Part shown: positions 1 through 9,090 of the stretch, in pieces
Layout: each line of letters opens with the position of its first letter
Position numbering within the stretch: position 1 is the first letter of the stretch
From: Salipiger abyssi
Lineage (GTDB): Bacteria; Pseudomonadota; Alphaproteobacteria; Rhodobacterales; Rhodobacteraceae
NCBI RefSeq assembly: GCF_017311415.1
Contig: NZ_JAEKIS010000014.1
Span: 1-64,000 of the forward strand
Direction: 5' to 3'
Length of the DNA stretch: 64,000 nt
Position numbers and translations under genes: made by a program
The notes under the pieces: model-generated
Told to the model about the DNA's origin: nothing
Database searches by the model: none
What the model saw: the letters and a program-made list of their open reading frames with translations, nothing else

Positions 1-133
1 TCCCGTCTTTCTCAAGGAGACTGAATTCCGCTTCAACACACGCGATCAGAACCTCTATAAACTCCTGCTCAGATCGTGCAGAATAAAACCGCTCAGGCGC
101 TGAGCTGGAATAGACCCTTCTGAATTTACGGTC
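1..133. other. left window edge, no gene recognised
   Basis: These 133 bases precede the dxs stop codon. I see no recognisable reading frame, RNA gene or strong hairpin. They may be a downstream spacer between dxs and a neighbour outside the window. Confidence 0.4.
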
Positions 134-2059
134 TCACGCCTGACGGCTGAGCAGCTCCACCCCCAGCACCGTCAGCACCTTTTCCTCGATATGCTTCGCG
201 TCGAGCCCGGCGCTTTCATACATATCGTCGGGGCTGGCGTGGTCGATAAACGTATCCGGCAGCACCATGGAGCGGAACTTCAGCCCGTGGTCGAACACCC
301 CCTCATCGGCGAGCAATTGCGCCACATGGCTGCCGAAGCCGCCCACGGCGCCTTCCTCGATGGTGATCAGCGCCTCATGCTCCGCCGCCAGCCGCAGGAT
401 CAGCTCGCGGTCGAGCGGCTTGGCAAAGCGGGCATCCGCGACGCTGGGTGAAATCCCCCGCGCTTCGAGCTTTTCGCAGGCCTTCATCACTTCCGAGAGC
501 CGCGTGCCGAAGCTGAGCAGCGCCACGCGCTTGCCCTCGCGGATCATCCGGCCCTTGCCGATCTCCAGCAACTCGCCCTTTTCCGGCATCTCGACGCCCG
601 ATCCCTCGCCGCGCGGATAGCGGAAGGCGATGGGGCCGTCGTCATGCGCGGCGGCGGTGGCGACCATGTGCTTGAGCTCCGCCTCATCGGCGGCGGCCAT
701 CACCACCATGCCCGGCAGGTTCGCCATATAGGCGATGTCGAAGGCGCCCGCATGGGTGGCGCCGTCTGCGCCCACCAGCCCGGCGCGGTCGATGGCGAAG
801 CGCACCGGCAGGCGCTGGATCGCAACGTCATGCACGACCTGATCGTAGCCGCGTTGCAGGAAGGTCGAATACATTGCGCAAAAAGGCCGCATCCCGCCCG
901 CCGCGAGACCGGCGGAAAAGGTCACCCCGTGCTGCTCGGCAATGGCCACGTCGAACACCCGCGAGGGGTAGCGCTCGGCCATCAAGTCGAGCCCGGTGCC
1001 GTCGGGCATGGCGGCAGTCACCGCGCAGATCCGCGGATCCTCGGAGGCAAGCCGCGTCAGCTCGCGCGCAAAGACCTTGGTATAGGAGGGCGCGTTGGAG
1101 GGCGCTTTCTTCTGCTCGCCGGTGGCCACGTCGAACTTGGCGCGGGCATGGCCCTTGTCGGCGGCGCCCTCGGCCGGGGCATAGCCCTTGCCCTTGGTGG
1201 TCAGCATATGCAGCAGGATCGGCCCGGTGGCGCGCGCCTTGACCGTGCGCAGCACCGGCAGAAGCTGGTGCAGGTCATGCCCGTCGAGCGGCCCGATATA
1301 GGAAAAGCCCATCTCTTCGAAGAGCGTGCCGCCCACGGCCATGCCCTTGAGCATCTCCTTGGCGCGCTTGGCGCCTTCGCGGAAGGGTTCGGGCAGCAGC
1401 GAGACGGCGCCCTTGGCGGCGGCTTTCAGATCCTGAAACGGTGCCTCGGCATAGAGCCGCGAGAGATAGGAAGACATCGCACCGGTGGGCGGCGCGATGG
1501 ACATCTCGTTGTCGTTCAGGATGACGATCAGGCGCTTTTTCAGGTGGCCGGCATTGTTCATCGCCTCATAGGCCATGCCAGCCGACATCGCGCCGTCGCC
1601 GATCACGGCAATCGCATCGCCCGCGCCGGTGTCGCAGACCCCGCCGAGATCGCGCGCCACGGCAAAGCCGAGCGCGGCAGAGATCGAAGTGGAGCTGTGG
1701 CCGGCGCCGAACGGATCGAAGGGGCTTTCGCTGCGCTTGGTAAAGCCCGAGAGCCCGTCCTTCTGGCGGATGGTGCGGATACGCTCGCGGCGTCCGGTGA
1801 GGATCTTGTGCGGATAGGCCTGATGGCTCACATCCCAGATGATCTTGTCGCGCGGCGTGTCGAACACCGCGTGCAGCGCCACGGTCAGCTCAACGACCCC
1901 AAGCCCGGCGCCGAGATGGCCGCCGGTTTCCGACACCGCCGAAATAGTCTCCGCCCGCAGCTCATGGGCGAGCTGATCCAGCTCGGCATCGGAGAAGCGT
2001 TTGAGATCGGCGGGGGTGGCGACCTTGTCGAGCAGCGGTGTTTGGGGCTTGTGAGGCAT
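134..2059 (-). CDS. dxs: 1-deoxy-D-xylulose-5-phosphate synthase
   Basis: Thiamine-diphosphate transketolase-like enzyme that condenses pyruvate with glyceraldehyde-3-phosphate, the first step of the MEP isoprenoid pathway (cytosolic). The 641-residue product has the usual family length. The ThDP motif begins GDG at about 154-156 and ends NDN at about 182-184, an N-terminal catalytic His lies in [10 protein letters not shown] near residue 48, and the C-terminal half has the AEQHG pyrimidine-domain signature. I chose the ATG at 2059 because AAGGGA lies 5-6 bases upstream; an in-frame GTG at 2074 is the alternative. It follows ispA by 15 bases on the same strand, so ispA-dxs is probably cotranscribed and couples precursor supply to prenyl chain elongation. 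Confidence 0.97.
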   Translation of the reverse strand: MPHKPQTPLLDKVATPADLKRFSDAELDQLAHELRAETISAVSETGGHLGAGLGVVELTVALHAVFDTPRDKIIWDVSHQAYPHKILTGRRERIRTIRQKDGLSGFTKRSESPFDPFGAGHSSTSISAALGFAVARDLGGVCDTGAGDAIAVIGDGAMSAGMAYEAMNNAGHLKKRLIVILNDNEMSIAPPTGAMSSYLSRLYAEAPFQDLKAAAKGAVSLLPEPFREGAKRAKEMLKGMAVGGTLFEEMGFSYIGPLDGHDLHQLLPVLRTVKARATGPILLHMLTTKGKGYAPAEGAADKGHARAKFDVATGEQKKAPSNAPSYTKVFARELTRLASEDPRICAVTAAMPDGTGLDLMAERYPSRVFDVAIAEQHGVTFSAGLAAGGMRPFCAMYSTFLQRGYDQVVHDVAIQRLPVRFAIDRAGLVGADGATHAGAFDIAYMANLPGMVVMAAADEAELKHMVATAAAHDDGPIAFRYPRGEGSGVEMPEKGELLEIGKGRMIREGKRVALLSFGTRLSEVMKACEKLEARGISPSVADARFAKPLDRELILRLAAEHEALITIEEGAVGGFGSHVAQLLADEGVFDHGLKFRSMVLPDTFIDHASPDDMYESAGLDAKHIEEKVLTVLGVELLSRQA

Positions 2060-2074
2060 GGCGTCCCTTGGCAC

Positions 2075-2944
2075 TCAGTTCCGGCGGGAGATAACGAAAC
2101 GGGCGGCCTCCCGCAAGGTATCGGCCCGTTTACCATAGGGAGATAGGGCGTCGCAGGCCTCTGTCACAAGGGTTTGTGCACGCGCCTTTGCGCCGTCGAG
2201 CCCGAGCAGCGACACAAAGGTCGCCTTGCCGCGATCCGCGTCCTTGCCGACGGCCTTGCCGACCGTCGCCGCGTCGCCCTCGACATCGAGAATGTCGTCG
2301 GCGATCTGGAAGGCGAGCCCGAGCCGCTGCGCATAGGCGGTGAGCGGTGCCAGATCGGCCTCAGCCAGCCGCGCGCCGGCCTCTGCCGACCACAGGATCA
2401 GCGCGCCGGTCTTGCCGGCCTGAAGGGCGGTGATCTCGTCCAGCGTGAGCGGCGTGGCGGTGCTTTCGGCGGCCATGTCCAGCGCCTGGCCCAGCACCAT
2501 GCCGCGCGCCCCCGCCGCGCGGGCAAGGCTCAGCGTCAGATCGGCGCGCACCTCCGAGCGGTCATGGCAGCGCGGGTCCCCCAGCATCTCGAAACCGAGC
2601 GCCTGGAGCGCGTCGCCCGCCAGCACGGCGGTCGCCTCGTCCCATTTGCGATGCACCGTCGGCAGGCCCCGGCGCAGCGCGTCGTCGTCCATGCAAGGCA
2701 GATCGTCATGCACGAGGCTGTAGGCGTGGATCGCCTCGATGGCACAGGCGGGCCAGAGCGCCTGCGCCTGCGGCACCTCGTGCAGCCGGGCGCTTTCCAG
2801 CACCAGCCAGCCGCGCAGACCCTTGCCGCCGGTCACCGCGTAGCGCATCGCATGGGTCACCGGCAGATCGGCGAAACCGCTCAGCACCATGTCGAAATGA
2901 TCGGCCACGGCGCCTGCGCCGGCCTCCAGAGACTCGCTGAACAT
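2075..2944 (-). CDS. ispA: farnesyl/geranyl diphosphate synthase
   Basis: Short-chain trans-prenyltransferase, 289 residues, making geranyl and farnesyl diphosphate from IPP and DMAPP. The first Asp-rich motif, DDLPCMDD, is at residues 80-87 and the second, DDILD, at 216-220; both bind the Mg-diphosphate. Residue size in front of the first motif suggests a C15 (FPP) product, but chain length cannot be proved from sequence. It lies 6 bases downstream of xseB and directly upstream of dxs, an arrangement (xseB-ispA-dxs) common to many Proteobacteria. Confidence 0.95.
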   Translation of the reverse strand: MFSESLEAGAGAVADHFDMVLSGFADLPVTHAMRYAVTGGKGLRGWLVLESARLHEVPQAQALWPACAIEAIHAYSLVHDDLPCMDDDALRRGLPTVHRKWDEATAVLAGDALQALGFEMLGDPRCHDRSEVRADLTLSLARAAGARGMVLGQALDMAAESTATPLTLDEITALQAGKTGALILWSAEAGARLAEADLAPLTAYAQRLGLAFQIADDILDVEGDAATVGKAVGKDADRGKATFVSLLGLDGAKARAQTLVTEACDALSPYGKRADTLREAARFVISRRN

Positions 2945-2950
2945 GGGGTG

Positions 2951-3193
2951 TCAGAGCCCTTCGGCGGCTTTCAGGCCGGCGGGCTGGCCCTCGGCGTCGA
3001 GGGTGATCTGGGCGACCTTTTCCTCGGCGTCCTTGAGCTTTTTCTCGCAATGCGCCTTGAGCTTGGCGCCGCGCGTATAGAGGTCGATGGACTGATCCAG
3101 CGGCACCTCGCCGCGTTCGAGCTGGTTCACCACCTGTTCCAGCTCGGCCATGGCCTGCTCGAAACTCATCTCCTCGACCGGTGTGTCGCTCAT
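2951..3193 (-). CDS. xseB: exodeoxyribonuclease VII small subunit
   Basis: An 80-residue product matching XseB in length and in the core pattern SFEQAMAELEQVVNQLE, followed by an LxLYxRGAKLKAHCEKKL-type helix. Several XseB protomers bind one XseA to form the single-strand exonuclease VII; xseA is not in this window. Its ATG overlaps the stop of the upstream deacetylase-like gene by four bases (ATGA), so the two are translationally coupled. It leads directly into ispA-dxs. Confidence 0.95.
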   Translation of the reverse strand: MSDTPVEEMSFEQAMAELEQVVNQLERGEVPLDQSIDLYTRGAKLKAHCEKKLKDAEEKVAQITLDAEGQPAGLKAAEGL

Positions 3194-4116
3194 TTTCCTG
3201 CCTCGATCAGTTCTTCCACATGCGCCTTGGCCGACGCGGCCAGCGCGGAAAGATCATAGCCGCCTTCCAGCAGGGAGACCACCCGCCCGCGCGCATGTTC
3301 CGCCGCGATCCGGCAGAGCTCATGCGTGAGCCAGCGGAAATCCTCCGCCGACCAGGCGAGCTGCGCCAGCGGGTCGTCGCGATGCGCGTCGAAGCCGGCG
3401 GACATCACGATCAGGTTGGGCTTGAACGCGGCGAGCCGGGGAAAGGCGTCGCGCCGATAGGCGGCGCGCATCTCGTCGCCGCCGCTGCCCGGGGGCAGGG
3501 GGATGTTCAGCACATTGTCATGGCCACCGCGCTCGGTGGCGGCGCCGCTGCCCGGCCAGAGTGGGAATTGCTGCGACGAGATCAGGAGCGCGCGGGGTTC
3601 GTCCCAGAGCAGATCCTGCGTGCCGTTGCCGTGATGCACGTCGAAATCCACCACCGCCACGCGGTCGATCCCGTGATGATCGAGCGCGTATGTCGCCGCG
3701 AGCGCGGCATTGCCGAACAGGCAGAACCCCATGGGTTTCTCGCGCTCGGCATGGTGGCCGGGCGGGCGCGTGGCGCAGAAGGCATTCGCCACCTCGCGCG
3801 AGATCACCGCATCGACCGCCCGAATCGCCGCCCCCGCCGCGCGCCGCGCCGCCCGCATCGAGCCGGGCGACATCCAGGTGTCTTCGTCGAGCGGATGCTC
3901 GCCCGCTTCGGGCTCGGCAGCCTTGATGCGGTCGATATAGCGCTGCGGATGGACGCGGGCGAGATCGGCATCGCTGGCCGGCGGTGCCGCCAGCCGCAAG
4001 AGATCGAGCGGCGCCAGCGCGTGCAGCACATGGTCGAGTCGGGCGACCTGCTCGGGGTGGCCCGGCGGCGTGACGTGATCCAGACACTCGGCATGGGTGA
4101 TCAGCGCGGTTGTCAT
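3190..4116 (-). CDS. histone deacetylase family amidohydrolase
   Basis: A 308-residue zinc hydrolase of the arginase/deacetylase fold. The tandem active-site histidines are H121-H122 (PPGHH). The zinc ligands appear as D159 and H161 in DFDVHHG and D243 in SAGFDAH. Bacterial members deacetylate acetylpolyamines, acetoin-like compounds or acyl-lysine; the substrate is not evident here. It is first in a tight minus-strand run into xseB-ispA-dxs (four-base overlap with xseB), although a functional link to isoprenoid synthesis is not apparent. A 124-base gap separates it from petR upstream. Confidence 0.9.
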   Translation of the reverse strand: MTTALITHAECLDHVTPPGHPEQVARLDHVLHALAPLDLLRLAAPPASDADLARVHPQRYIDRIKAAEPEAGEHPLDEDTWMSPGSMRAARRAAGAAIRAVDAVISREVANAFCATRPPGHHAEREKPMGFCLFGNAALAATYALDHHGIDRVAVVDFDVHHGNGTQDLLWDEPRALLISSQQFPLWPGSGAATERGGHDNVLNIPLPPGSGGDEMRAAYRRDAFPRLAAFKPNLIVMSAGFDAHRDDPLAQLAWSAEDFRWLTHELCRIAAEHARGRVVSLLEGGYDLSALAASAKAHVEELIEAGK

Positions 4117-4240
4117 GACGGAGCCTCCCTGACGTCACTCCGCGACAGGATTCCGCGAATGCCGCGCCCGGGCAAGCCGCGATTTGCGGAGATTTGAGCC
4201 GCATTGCCCGGATCGCGCGCATCTGCCGAAAAAGCGGCGT

Positions 4241-4942
4241 TCAGTCGGGGGCGAGCATGTAGCCGGCGCCGCGCACTGTTTGCAGATAGCGTGGCTGTTT
4301 TGGATCGCTCTCGATCTTGCGGCGCAGCCGGGTGATCTGCACATCCACGGCGCGCTCCTGCGCCTGACCCTTGTCGCGGCCGAGCTCTTCGACAAGCTTG
4401 CCCCGGCTCAGCGCCTCGCCCGGGCGGGCGGAGAAAATCCGCATGAGCTGGCTTTCGGTGGCGGTGAGCCGGACCATGTCCTCGCCTTTCCACATCTCGC
4501 CGCGTTCGATGTCGTAGCGGATCGGGCCGAGGCTCAGCAGCTTGGGCGTGGCCTCGTCGGCGGTGGTCTCGGGCATGCGCCGCAGGATCGCGTTGATGCG
4601 CAGCAGCAGCTCTTTGGGCTCGAAGGGCTTGGAGAGGTAATCGTCGGCCCCGGCCTCGAGCCCGGCGATGCGGTCTTCGGTCTCGCCCTTGGCGGTGAGC
4701 AGCATGATCGGCGTGGTGCTGGTCTGGCGGATCGCGCGGGTCAGGCTAACGCCATCCTCTCCCGGCATCATCACATCCAGCACGATCATGTCGAATTCCA
4801 GCCCTTCGAGCAGGCGCCTTGCATGCGCCGCGTCGCGCGCGGCGCTGACCAGGAAACCGTGGCGCATCAGGAATTTCTGAAGCAGGCCGCGAATGCGCTC
4901 GTCGTCATCGACGATCAGCAGGTGGGCGTCGGGATCGCTCAT
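4241..4942 (-). CDS. petR: OmpR-family response regulator (PetR-like)
   Basis: A 233-residue two-domain regulator. The receiver has the acidic pocket D12-D14 and phosphoacceptor D56 (FDMIVLDVMMP), with the conserved Lys in LSKPF near 106. The C-terminal winged helix ends RYLQTVRGAGYML, typical of the OmpR/PhoB group. I start it at 4942, where ATGA overlaps the MarR-gene stop; the open frame continues upstream but over the MarR gene. A MarR gene immediately upstream of an OmpR regulator matches petP-petR of Rhodobacter capsulatus. No histidine kinase is adjacent. Confidence 0.9.
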   Translation of the reverse strand: MSDPDAHLLIVDDDERIRGLLQKFLMRHGFLVSAARDAAHARRLLEGLEFDMIVLDVMMPGEDGVSLTRAIRQTSTTPIMLLTAKGETEDRIAGLEAGADDYLSKPFEPKELLLRINAILRRMPETTADEATPKLLSLGPIRYDIERGEMWKGEDMVRLTATESQLMRIFSARPGEALSRGKLVEELGRDKGQAQERAVDVQITRLRRKIESDPKQPRYLQTVRGAGYMLAPD

Positions 4943-5451
4943 CCGCGTGCCTCCCTCAGGCCGGAGTAGTGGCGGTGCATGTCGGGATCCATCATCGCTT
5001 CGAGCACCTGGCGAAAGCCCGCCACCGCCTCGGGGCCGACCTGCCGATAGGCGGCGCGCATGCGCGCGCGCTGGGCATCTGACAGCTTGTGTTCGAGCTC
5101 CTTGCCCGCCTCGGTGAGATAGAGATGCCGCTCGCGCTTGTCGGCGCGGCCGATCCGGCTTTCGACCAGCCCGTCGCCGATCAGCGTGCGCAGCACGCGG
5201 TTGAGCGATTGCTTCGTGACGCCGAGGATCGACAGAAGGTTGTTGACCGTCGTGCCCGGAGCGCAGTTGATGAAGTGGATCGCGCGGTGATGCGCGCGGC
5301 CGTAATCCATGCTCTGCAAGATCCGGTCGGGATCTGCGGTAAATCCCCGATAGGCAAAGAACATTGCCTCGATTCCCTGCCGCAGCTGCTCGTCCGTCAG
5401 ATACAGCAGCGACTCGCCGCCATGCCCCTGCGTGCCCGGCCCGTCTGCCAT
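4939..5451 (-). CDS. petP: MarR-family transcriptional regulator (PetP-like)
   Basis: A 170-residue MarR-type winged-helix protein. The DNA-binding region runs from about 67 to 125, with NNLLSILGVTKQSLNRVLRTL as helix-turn-helix and a basic wing around RADKRERHLYLT. It overlaps petR by four bases. In R. capsulatus PetP and PetR act together and affect the cytochrome bc1 operon; the same coupling here is inferred from gene pairing. It faces ilvE divergently across 161 bases, so the promoters probably overlap and the protein may bind that region. Confidence 0.88.
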   Translation of the reverse strand: MADGPGTQGHGGESLLYLTDEQLRQGIEAMFFAYRGFTADPDRILQSMDYGRAHHRAIHFINCAPGTTVNNLLSILGVTKQSLNRVLRTLIGDGLVESRIGRADKRERHLYLTEAGKELEHKLSDAQRARMRAAYRQVGPEAVAGFRQVLEAMMDPDMHRHYSGLREARG

Positions 5452-5487
5452 TGCCTTGCCTCTCGCCTCCCGTCTTTTGCGGCATTT

Positions 5488-5530
5488 TAAGTCAGTCTTG
5501 TTGACATTCCAAGAGCGAACTGTTAGCGAG
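5488..5530 (+). promoter_or_regulatory. candidate promoter/operator between petP and ilvE
   Basis: The divergent petP-ilvE gap contains TTGACA at 5501-5506, a good -35 match toward ilvE. The -10 element is unclear; the best place is around 5521-5529. The -35 box is one arm of a short dyad (GTCA 5491-5494, TGAC 5502-5505) that could serve a MarR dimer. Both readings rest on short motifs only. Confidence 0.3.
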
Positions 5531-5612
5531 TCTCAGTTTTTACGCAACATTGTGTCCGAAGCGGACGTAAGGCGCGCAACAAAAGTAAAAAGCACCTAGA
5601 AGGAGATCGACA

Positions 5613-6482
5613 ATGGAAGGGGCTTATGACGACCGCGACGGCAAGATCTGGCTGGACGGCAAGCTGGTGGAGTGGCGGGACGCGCAGGTACATGTCCTGA
5701 CCCATGCGCTGCATTACGCCAGCTCGGTCTTTGAGGGGGAGCGCGCCTATAACGGCAAGATCTTCCTCGGCCACGAACATTCCGAACGTCTGCATTTCTC
5801 TGCGGGCGAGCTGGATTTCGAGATCCCCTTTACCGCCGATGAGATCGACGCGGCCAAGGACGAGGTGCTCAAGGTCAACGGCTTCACCGATGCCTATGTG
5901 CGCGCGGTGGCCTGGCGCGGTGCCGGTCCGGATATGGGGGTCGCCTCGGCGCGCAACCCGGTGCGCCTCGCGATCGCGGCCTGGGAATGGGGCAATTACT
6001 ATGGCGACGCCAAGATGAAGGGCGCAAAGCTCGACATCGCGCGCTGGAAACGCCCGAGCCCCGAGACCATCCCGGTTCATGCCAAGGCTGCGGGTCTCTA
6101 TATGATCTGCACCATGTCCAAGCACGAGGCCGAGGCCAAGGGCTGCTCGGACGCGCTGTTCATGGATTACCGTGGCTATGTGGCCGAGGCGACAGGCGCC
6201 AACATCTTCTTCGTGAAGGACGGCGAGGTGCACACCCCCGAGGCGGACTGCTTCCTTAACGGGCTGACCCGTCAGACGGTGATCGGCATGCTGAAGGAGC
6301 GTCAGGTCAAGGTGCATGAGCGCCACATCATGCCGGGCGAGCTGGAAGGGTTCGAGCAGTGCTGGCTGACCGGCACTGCCGCCGAGGTCACCCCGGTCGG
6401 TCAGATCGGCGACTACAACTTCGAGGTCGGTGCGATGGCCAAGGACATCGCCGGCGCCTACGAAACGCTGGTGCGCAGCTAA
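5613..6482 (+). CDS. ilvE: branched-chain amino acid aminotransferase
   Basis: Fold-type IV PLP aminotransferase, 289 residues, interconverting Leu/Ile/Val with their 2-oxo acids using glutamate. The PLP lysine is K158 (PVHAKAAGLY), and the family signatures HALHYASSVFEGERAY near 31-46 and EATGANIFFV are present. A strong AGAAGGAG ribosome site lies about 7 bases before the ATG. It is monocistronic, followed by a GC-rich hairpin. D-amino-acid transaminase and aminodeoxychorismate lyase share the fold, but the N-terminal signature and length fit IlvE best. Confidence 0.93.
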   Translation: MEGAYDDRDGKIWLDGKLVEWRDAQVHVLTHALHYASSVFEGERAYNGKIFLGHEHSERLHFSAGELDFEIPFTADEIDAAKDEVLKVNGFTDAYVRAVAWRGAGPDMGVASARNPVRLAIAAWEWGNYYGDAKMKGAKLDIARWKRPSPETIPVHAKAAGLYMICTMSKHEAEAKGCSDALFMDYRGYVAEATGANIFFVKDGEVHTPEADCFLNGLTRQTVIGMLKERQVKVHERHIMPGELEGFEQCWLTGTAAEVTPVGQIGDYNFEVGAMAKDIAGAYETLVRS

Positions 6483-6491
6483 GACAGATGT

Positions 6492-6518
6492 CCGGGGCGG
6501 GTGCTCTGCCCGCCCCGG
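6492..6518 (+). terminator. hairpin after ilvE (no U-run)
   Basis: A perfect 10-bp stem (CCGGGGCGGG / CCCGCCCCGG) with a 7-base loop begins 9 bases after the ilvE stop. There is no T-run, so it may be a T-less terminator or 3'-end stabiliser. The remaining bases to 6774 show no other supported feature. Confidence 0.5.
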
Positions 6519-6774
6519 TGGCCGCGCCGAAACGCGGCAGGCGCCAGCGTCCCCGCGCGTCGGAACCTTGCCGGGCGTGTCCCGCTTGGATCGCAGGCGC
6601 CGGCCGTACGGCGGGCCCGATGGCCGGTCCTCCGGCGCTGCCGGTTTTCCCCACAATTTGCTGCGAAAGCCGCCCGGGCGCATGGCTGGGGAGTTGCGTC
6701 CGGCATCCATACGTGTGCTAACATCCGGCGCAGACCGGCCAGGCGCCGGAGACGCTTTTCCGGGAGATATCAAG

Positions 6775-8160
6775 ATGGACGGCACCCTCACGCAAAACGA
6801 TCTCAGCCACGTTGTCGAGGCAGACAAGGCCCATGTCTGGCACCATCTGGTGCAGCACAAGGCGTTCGAGACCACCGATCCGCGCATCATCGTCGAGGGC
6901 AAGGGCATGCGCGTCTGGGACCAGCACGGGCGCGAGGCGCTCGACGCCGTGTCCGGCGCGGTCTGGACGGTGAATGTGGGCTATGGCCGCAAGACCATCG
7001 TCGATGCGATCTCGGAACAACTGCTGAAGCTCAACTATTTCGCTGGCGCCCTGGGCTCGGTGCCCGGCGCGCTCTTTGCCGAGAAGCTGATCGAGAAGAT
7101 GCCGGGCATGAGCCGGGTCTATTACACCAACTCCGGTTCCGAGGCGAACGAGAAGGCCTTCAAGATGGTCCGCCAGATTGCGCACAAGCGCTATGGCGGC
7201 AAGAAGCACAAGATCCTCTACCGCGAGCGCGACTATCACGGCACCACCATCGGGGCGCTCTCGGCGGGCGGGCAACTGGAGCGCAATGCGCAATACGGCC
7301 CCTTCGCGCCCGGTTTTGTCGAGGTGCCGCATTGCCTGGAATACCGTGCGCAGTGGGATCTGACCGGCGAGGCCTATGGCAAGCGCGCCGCTGACGCCAT
7401 CGAAGAGGTGATCCTGCGCGAAGGCCCCGACACCGTGGGCGCGATCTGCCTGGAGCCGGTGACCGCCGGCGGTGGCGTGATCGTGCCGCCCCCGGGCTAC
7501 TGGGAGCGGGTGCAGGAGATCTGCCGCAAATACGACGTGCTGCTGCATATCGACGAGGTGGTCTGCGGCGTCGGTCGCACCGGCACCTGGTTCGGCTACC
7601 AGCATTACGGCATCGAGCCGGATTTCGTCACCATGGCCAAGGGCGTGGCCTCGGGCTATGCGGCCATTGCCTGCTGCGTCACCTCCGAGCGCGTCTTCGA
7701 TCTCTTCAAGGACGATGCCAGCGATCCGATGAACTACTTCCGCGACATTTCGACCTTTGGCGGCTGCACCGCCGGGCCGGCGGCGGCGCTTGAAAACATG
7801 CGAATCATCGAAGATGAAGGGCTGCTCGACAACACCATTGCCATGGGGGACTACATGCTCGACCGCCTGTCCGAGCTGAAGGACAAGCACGCCGTGATTG
7901 GCGATGTGCGCGGCAAGGGCCTGTTCCTCGGCGCCGAACTGGTTGCCGACCGCACCACCAAAGAGCCCGTCTCGGAGAAAGAGGTAGGCGCGGTGGTCGC
8001 GGGCTGCAACGCGGCGGGTGTCATCATCGGGGCCACCAACCGCTCGGTGCCCGGCCTCAACAACACGCTCTGCTTTGCGCCTGCGCTGATTGCCACCAGG
8101 GACGATATCGACCAGATCGTCGACGCGGTGGACCAGAGCCTTACGAAAGTCTTTGCCTGA
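6775..8160 (+). CDS. tpa: class III aminotransferase, taurine-pyruvate type
   Basis: A 461-residue class III omega-transaminase. The PLP lysine is K289 (FVTMAKGVASGY), D260 contacts the pyridine nitrogen, and NSGSEANEKAFK at 119-130 binds the cofactor phosphate. The sequence resembles taurine-pyruvate aminotransferases of roseobacters (HVVxADxAHVWHHLxQHK start, GGKKHKILYRxRDYHGTT), which turn taurine into sulfoacetaldehyde. No taurine transporter, xsc or pta lies nearby, so beta-alanine or another omega-amino acid remains possible. The ATG at 6775 gives the family N-terminus; the longer open frame upstream runs through the ilvE end and is unlikely coding. A GNAT gene follows after 3 bases. 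Confidence 0.8.
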   Translation: MDGTLTQNDLSHVVEADKAHVWHHLVQHKAFETTDPRIIVEGKGMRVWDQHGREALDAVSGAVWTVNVGYGRKTIVDAISEQLLKLNYFAGALGSVPGALFAEKLIEKMPGMSRVYYTNSGSEANEKAFKMVRQIAHKRYGGKKHKILYRERDYHGTTIGALSAGGQLERNAQYGPFAPGFVEVPHCLEYRAQWDLTGEAYGKRAADAIEEVILREGPDTVGAICLEPVTAGGGVIVPPPGYWERVQEICRKYDVLLHIDEVVCGVGRTGTWFGYQHYGIEPDFVTMAKGVASGYAAIACCVTSERVFDLFKDDASDPMNYFRDISTFGGCTAGPAAALENMRIIEDEGLLDNTIAMGDYMLDRLSELKDKHAVIGDVRGKGLFLGAELVADRTTKEPVSEKEVGAVVAGCNAAGVIIGATNRSVPGLNNTLCFAPALIATRDDIDQIVDAVDQSLTKVFA

Positions 8161-8163
8161 CCC

Positions 8164-8865
8164 ATGTCCCAGAACAGGATGAACGATCTCGGTCAGCCCG
8201 TCGGCCTTCCGGTCGACGGGTCTTTTCCGCGACCCCGCCCGCCGCATGAACCGCTCGACGGGCGCTATGTGCGGCTGGAACCGCTGAGCCCCGCCCATGC
8301 GGCAGGGCTCTACGCGGCCTTTGCCGAGGATGCCGCCGGGCGCAACTGGACCTATCTGCCACGCGGCCCCTTTGTCGATCTCGCCGAGGCCGAGAGCTGG
8401 GCGGCGGAGGCGGCGCAGAGCGCGGATCCGCTGTTCTTCGCCATCTGCGATCCTGACGGCACGCCGCAGGGGTTTTGCTCCTATCTGCGCATCGACCCTG
8501 CCAACGGGGTGATCGAGGTGGGCAATATCCACTACGCGCCAAAGCTCCAGAAGAGCGCCGCCGCCACCGAGGCGATGTATCTGATGATGGCGCGCGCCTT
8601 CGACACGCTGGGGTATCGCCGCTACGAATGGAAATGCGACGCGCTGAACACGCCGTCGCGCCGGGCGGCGCAGCGGCTGGGGTTCAAATATGAGGGCACC
8701 TTCCGGCAGGCGGTGATCGTCAAGGGCCGCAACCGCGACACCGCGTGGTTCTCGATCATCGACCGGGAATGGCCCGAGGTGAAAGCCCGGCTTGAGGCCT
8801 GGCTCGCGCCCGCGAACTTCACCGAAGACGGGCGACAGAAGGCGGCGCTCGCCAGCCTGGGCTGA
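8164..8865 (+). CDS. GNAT-family N-acetyltransferase
   Basis: A 233-residue GNAT protein of the RimJ/RimL-like acetyltransf_3 type. It contains VRLEPLSPAHAAGLYAAF at the start of the domain, the beta4 strand GVIEVGNIHYAPKLQKSAAATEA with the acetyl-CoA-binding turn, and YRRYEWKCDALNTPSRRAAQRLGFKYEG-type C-terminal elements. The acceptor is unknown. It sits 3 bases after the aminotransferase stop and is probably in the same transcript, which would fit modification of an amine product, but this is only inference. Confidence 0.88.
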   Translation: MSQNRMNDLGQPVGLPVDGSFPRPRPPHEPLDGRYVRLEPLSPAHAAGLYAAFAEDAAGRNWTYLPRGPFVDLAEAESWAAEAAQSADPLFFAICDPDGTPQGFCSYLRIDPANGVIEVGNIHYAPKLQKSAAATEAMYLMMARAFDTLGYRRYEWKCDALNTPSRRAAQRLGFKYEGTFRQAVIVKGRNRDTAWFSIIDREWPEVKARLEAWLAPANFTEDGRQKAALASLG

Positions 8866-8883
8866 GCGCGACGGAAAGGCCGG

Positions 8884-8922
8884 GACGCCTCCGGCGGGAG
8901 TATTTTGCGGAAAGATGAAAGC
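8884..8922 (+). repeat. interspersed repeat, copy A (GGAGTATTTTGCGGAAAGATGAA type)
   Basis: About 39 bases beginning GACGCCTCCGGCGGGAG and continuing TATTTTGCGGAAAGATGAAA. A near-identical copy is at 61113-61149 and an inverted one at 61166-61195. It lies just after a stop codon in intergenic sequence, like its relatives. The remaining bases up to 9090 show no other supported feature. Confidence 0.75.
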
Positions 8923-9090
8923 GCAAGTGCCGAGCCGGTGGGCAGTTTTTGCCCGCCCGCTTTGCGATGCGCGAAACCCGGCGCCGATCCGCAGCCATGT
9001 TTCGACAAATACCGCGCCATGGCCTAAGACGGGGAGAGGACGGGCGCGCGGCGGGTGCCGCCAGCGCCCCCAACCGGAGGGCCACGCGTC

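Noticed and set aside
644-2146. 500-residue frame antisense to dxs, and similar long antisense frames opposite odhA, ecm, sdhA and lpdA
   Set aside because: They are shadows of high-GC coding strands: composition is His/Arg/Gly/Ala-rich low complexity, there are no recognisable domains, and the sense genes are strongly supported.
6430-6774. 115-codon extension of the taurine-pyruvate-type aminotransferase
   Set aside because: It overlaps the ilvE end and a hairpin; the family N-terminus begins at 6775.
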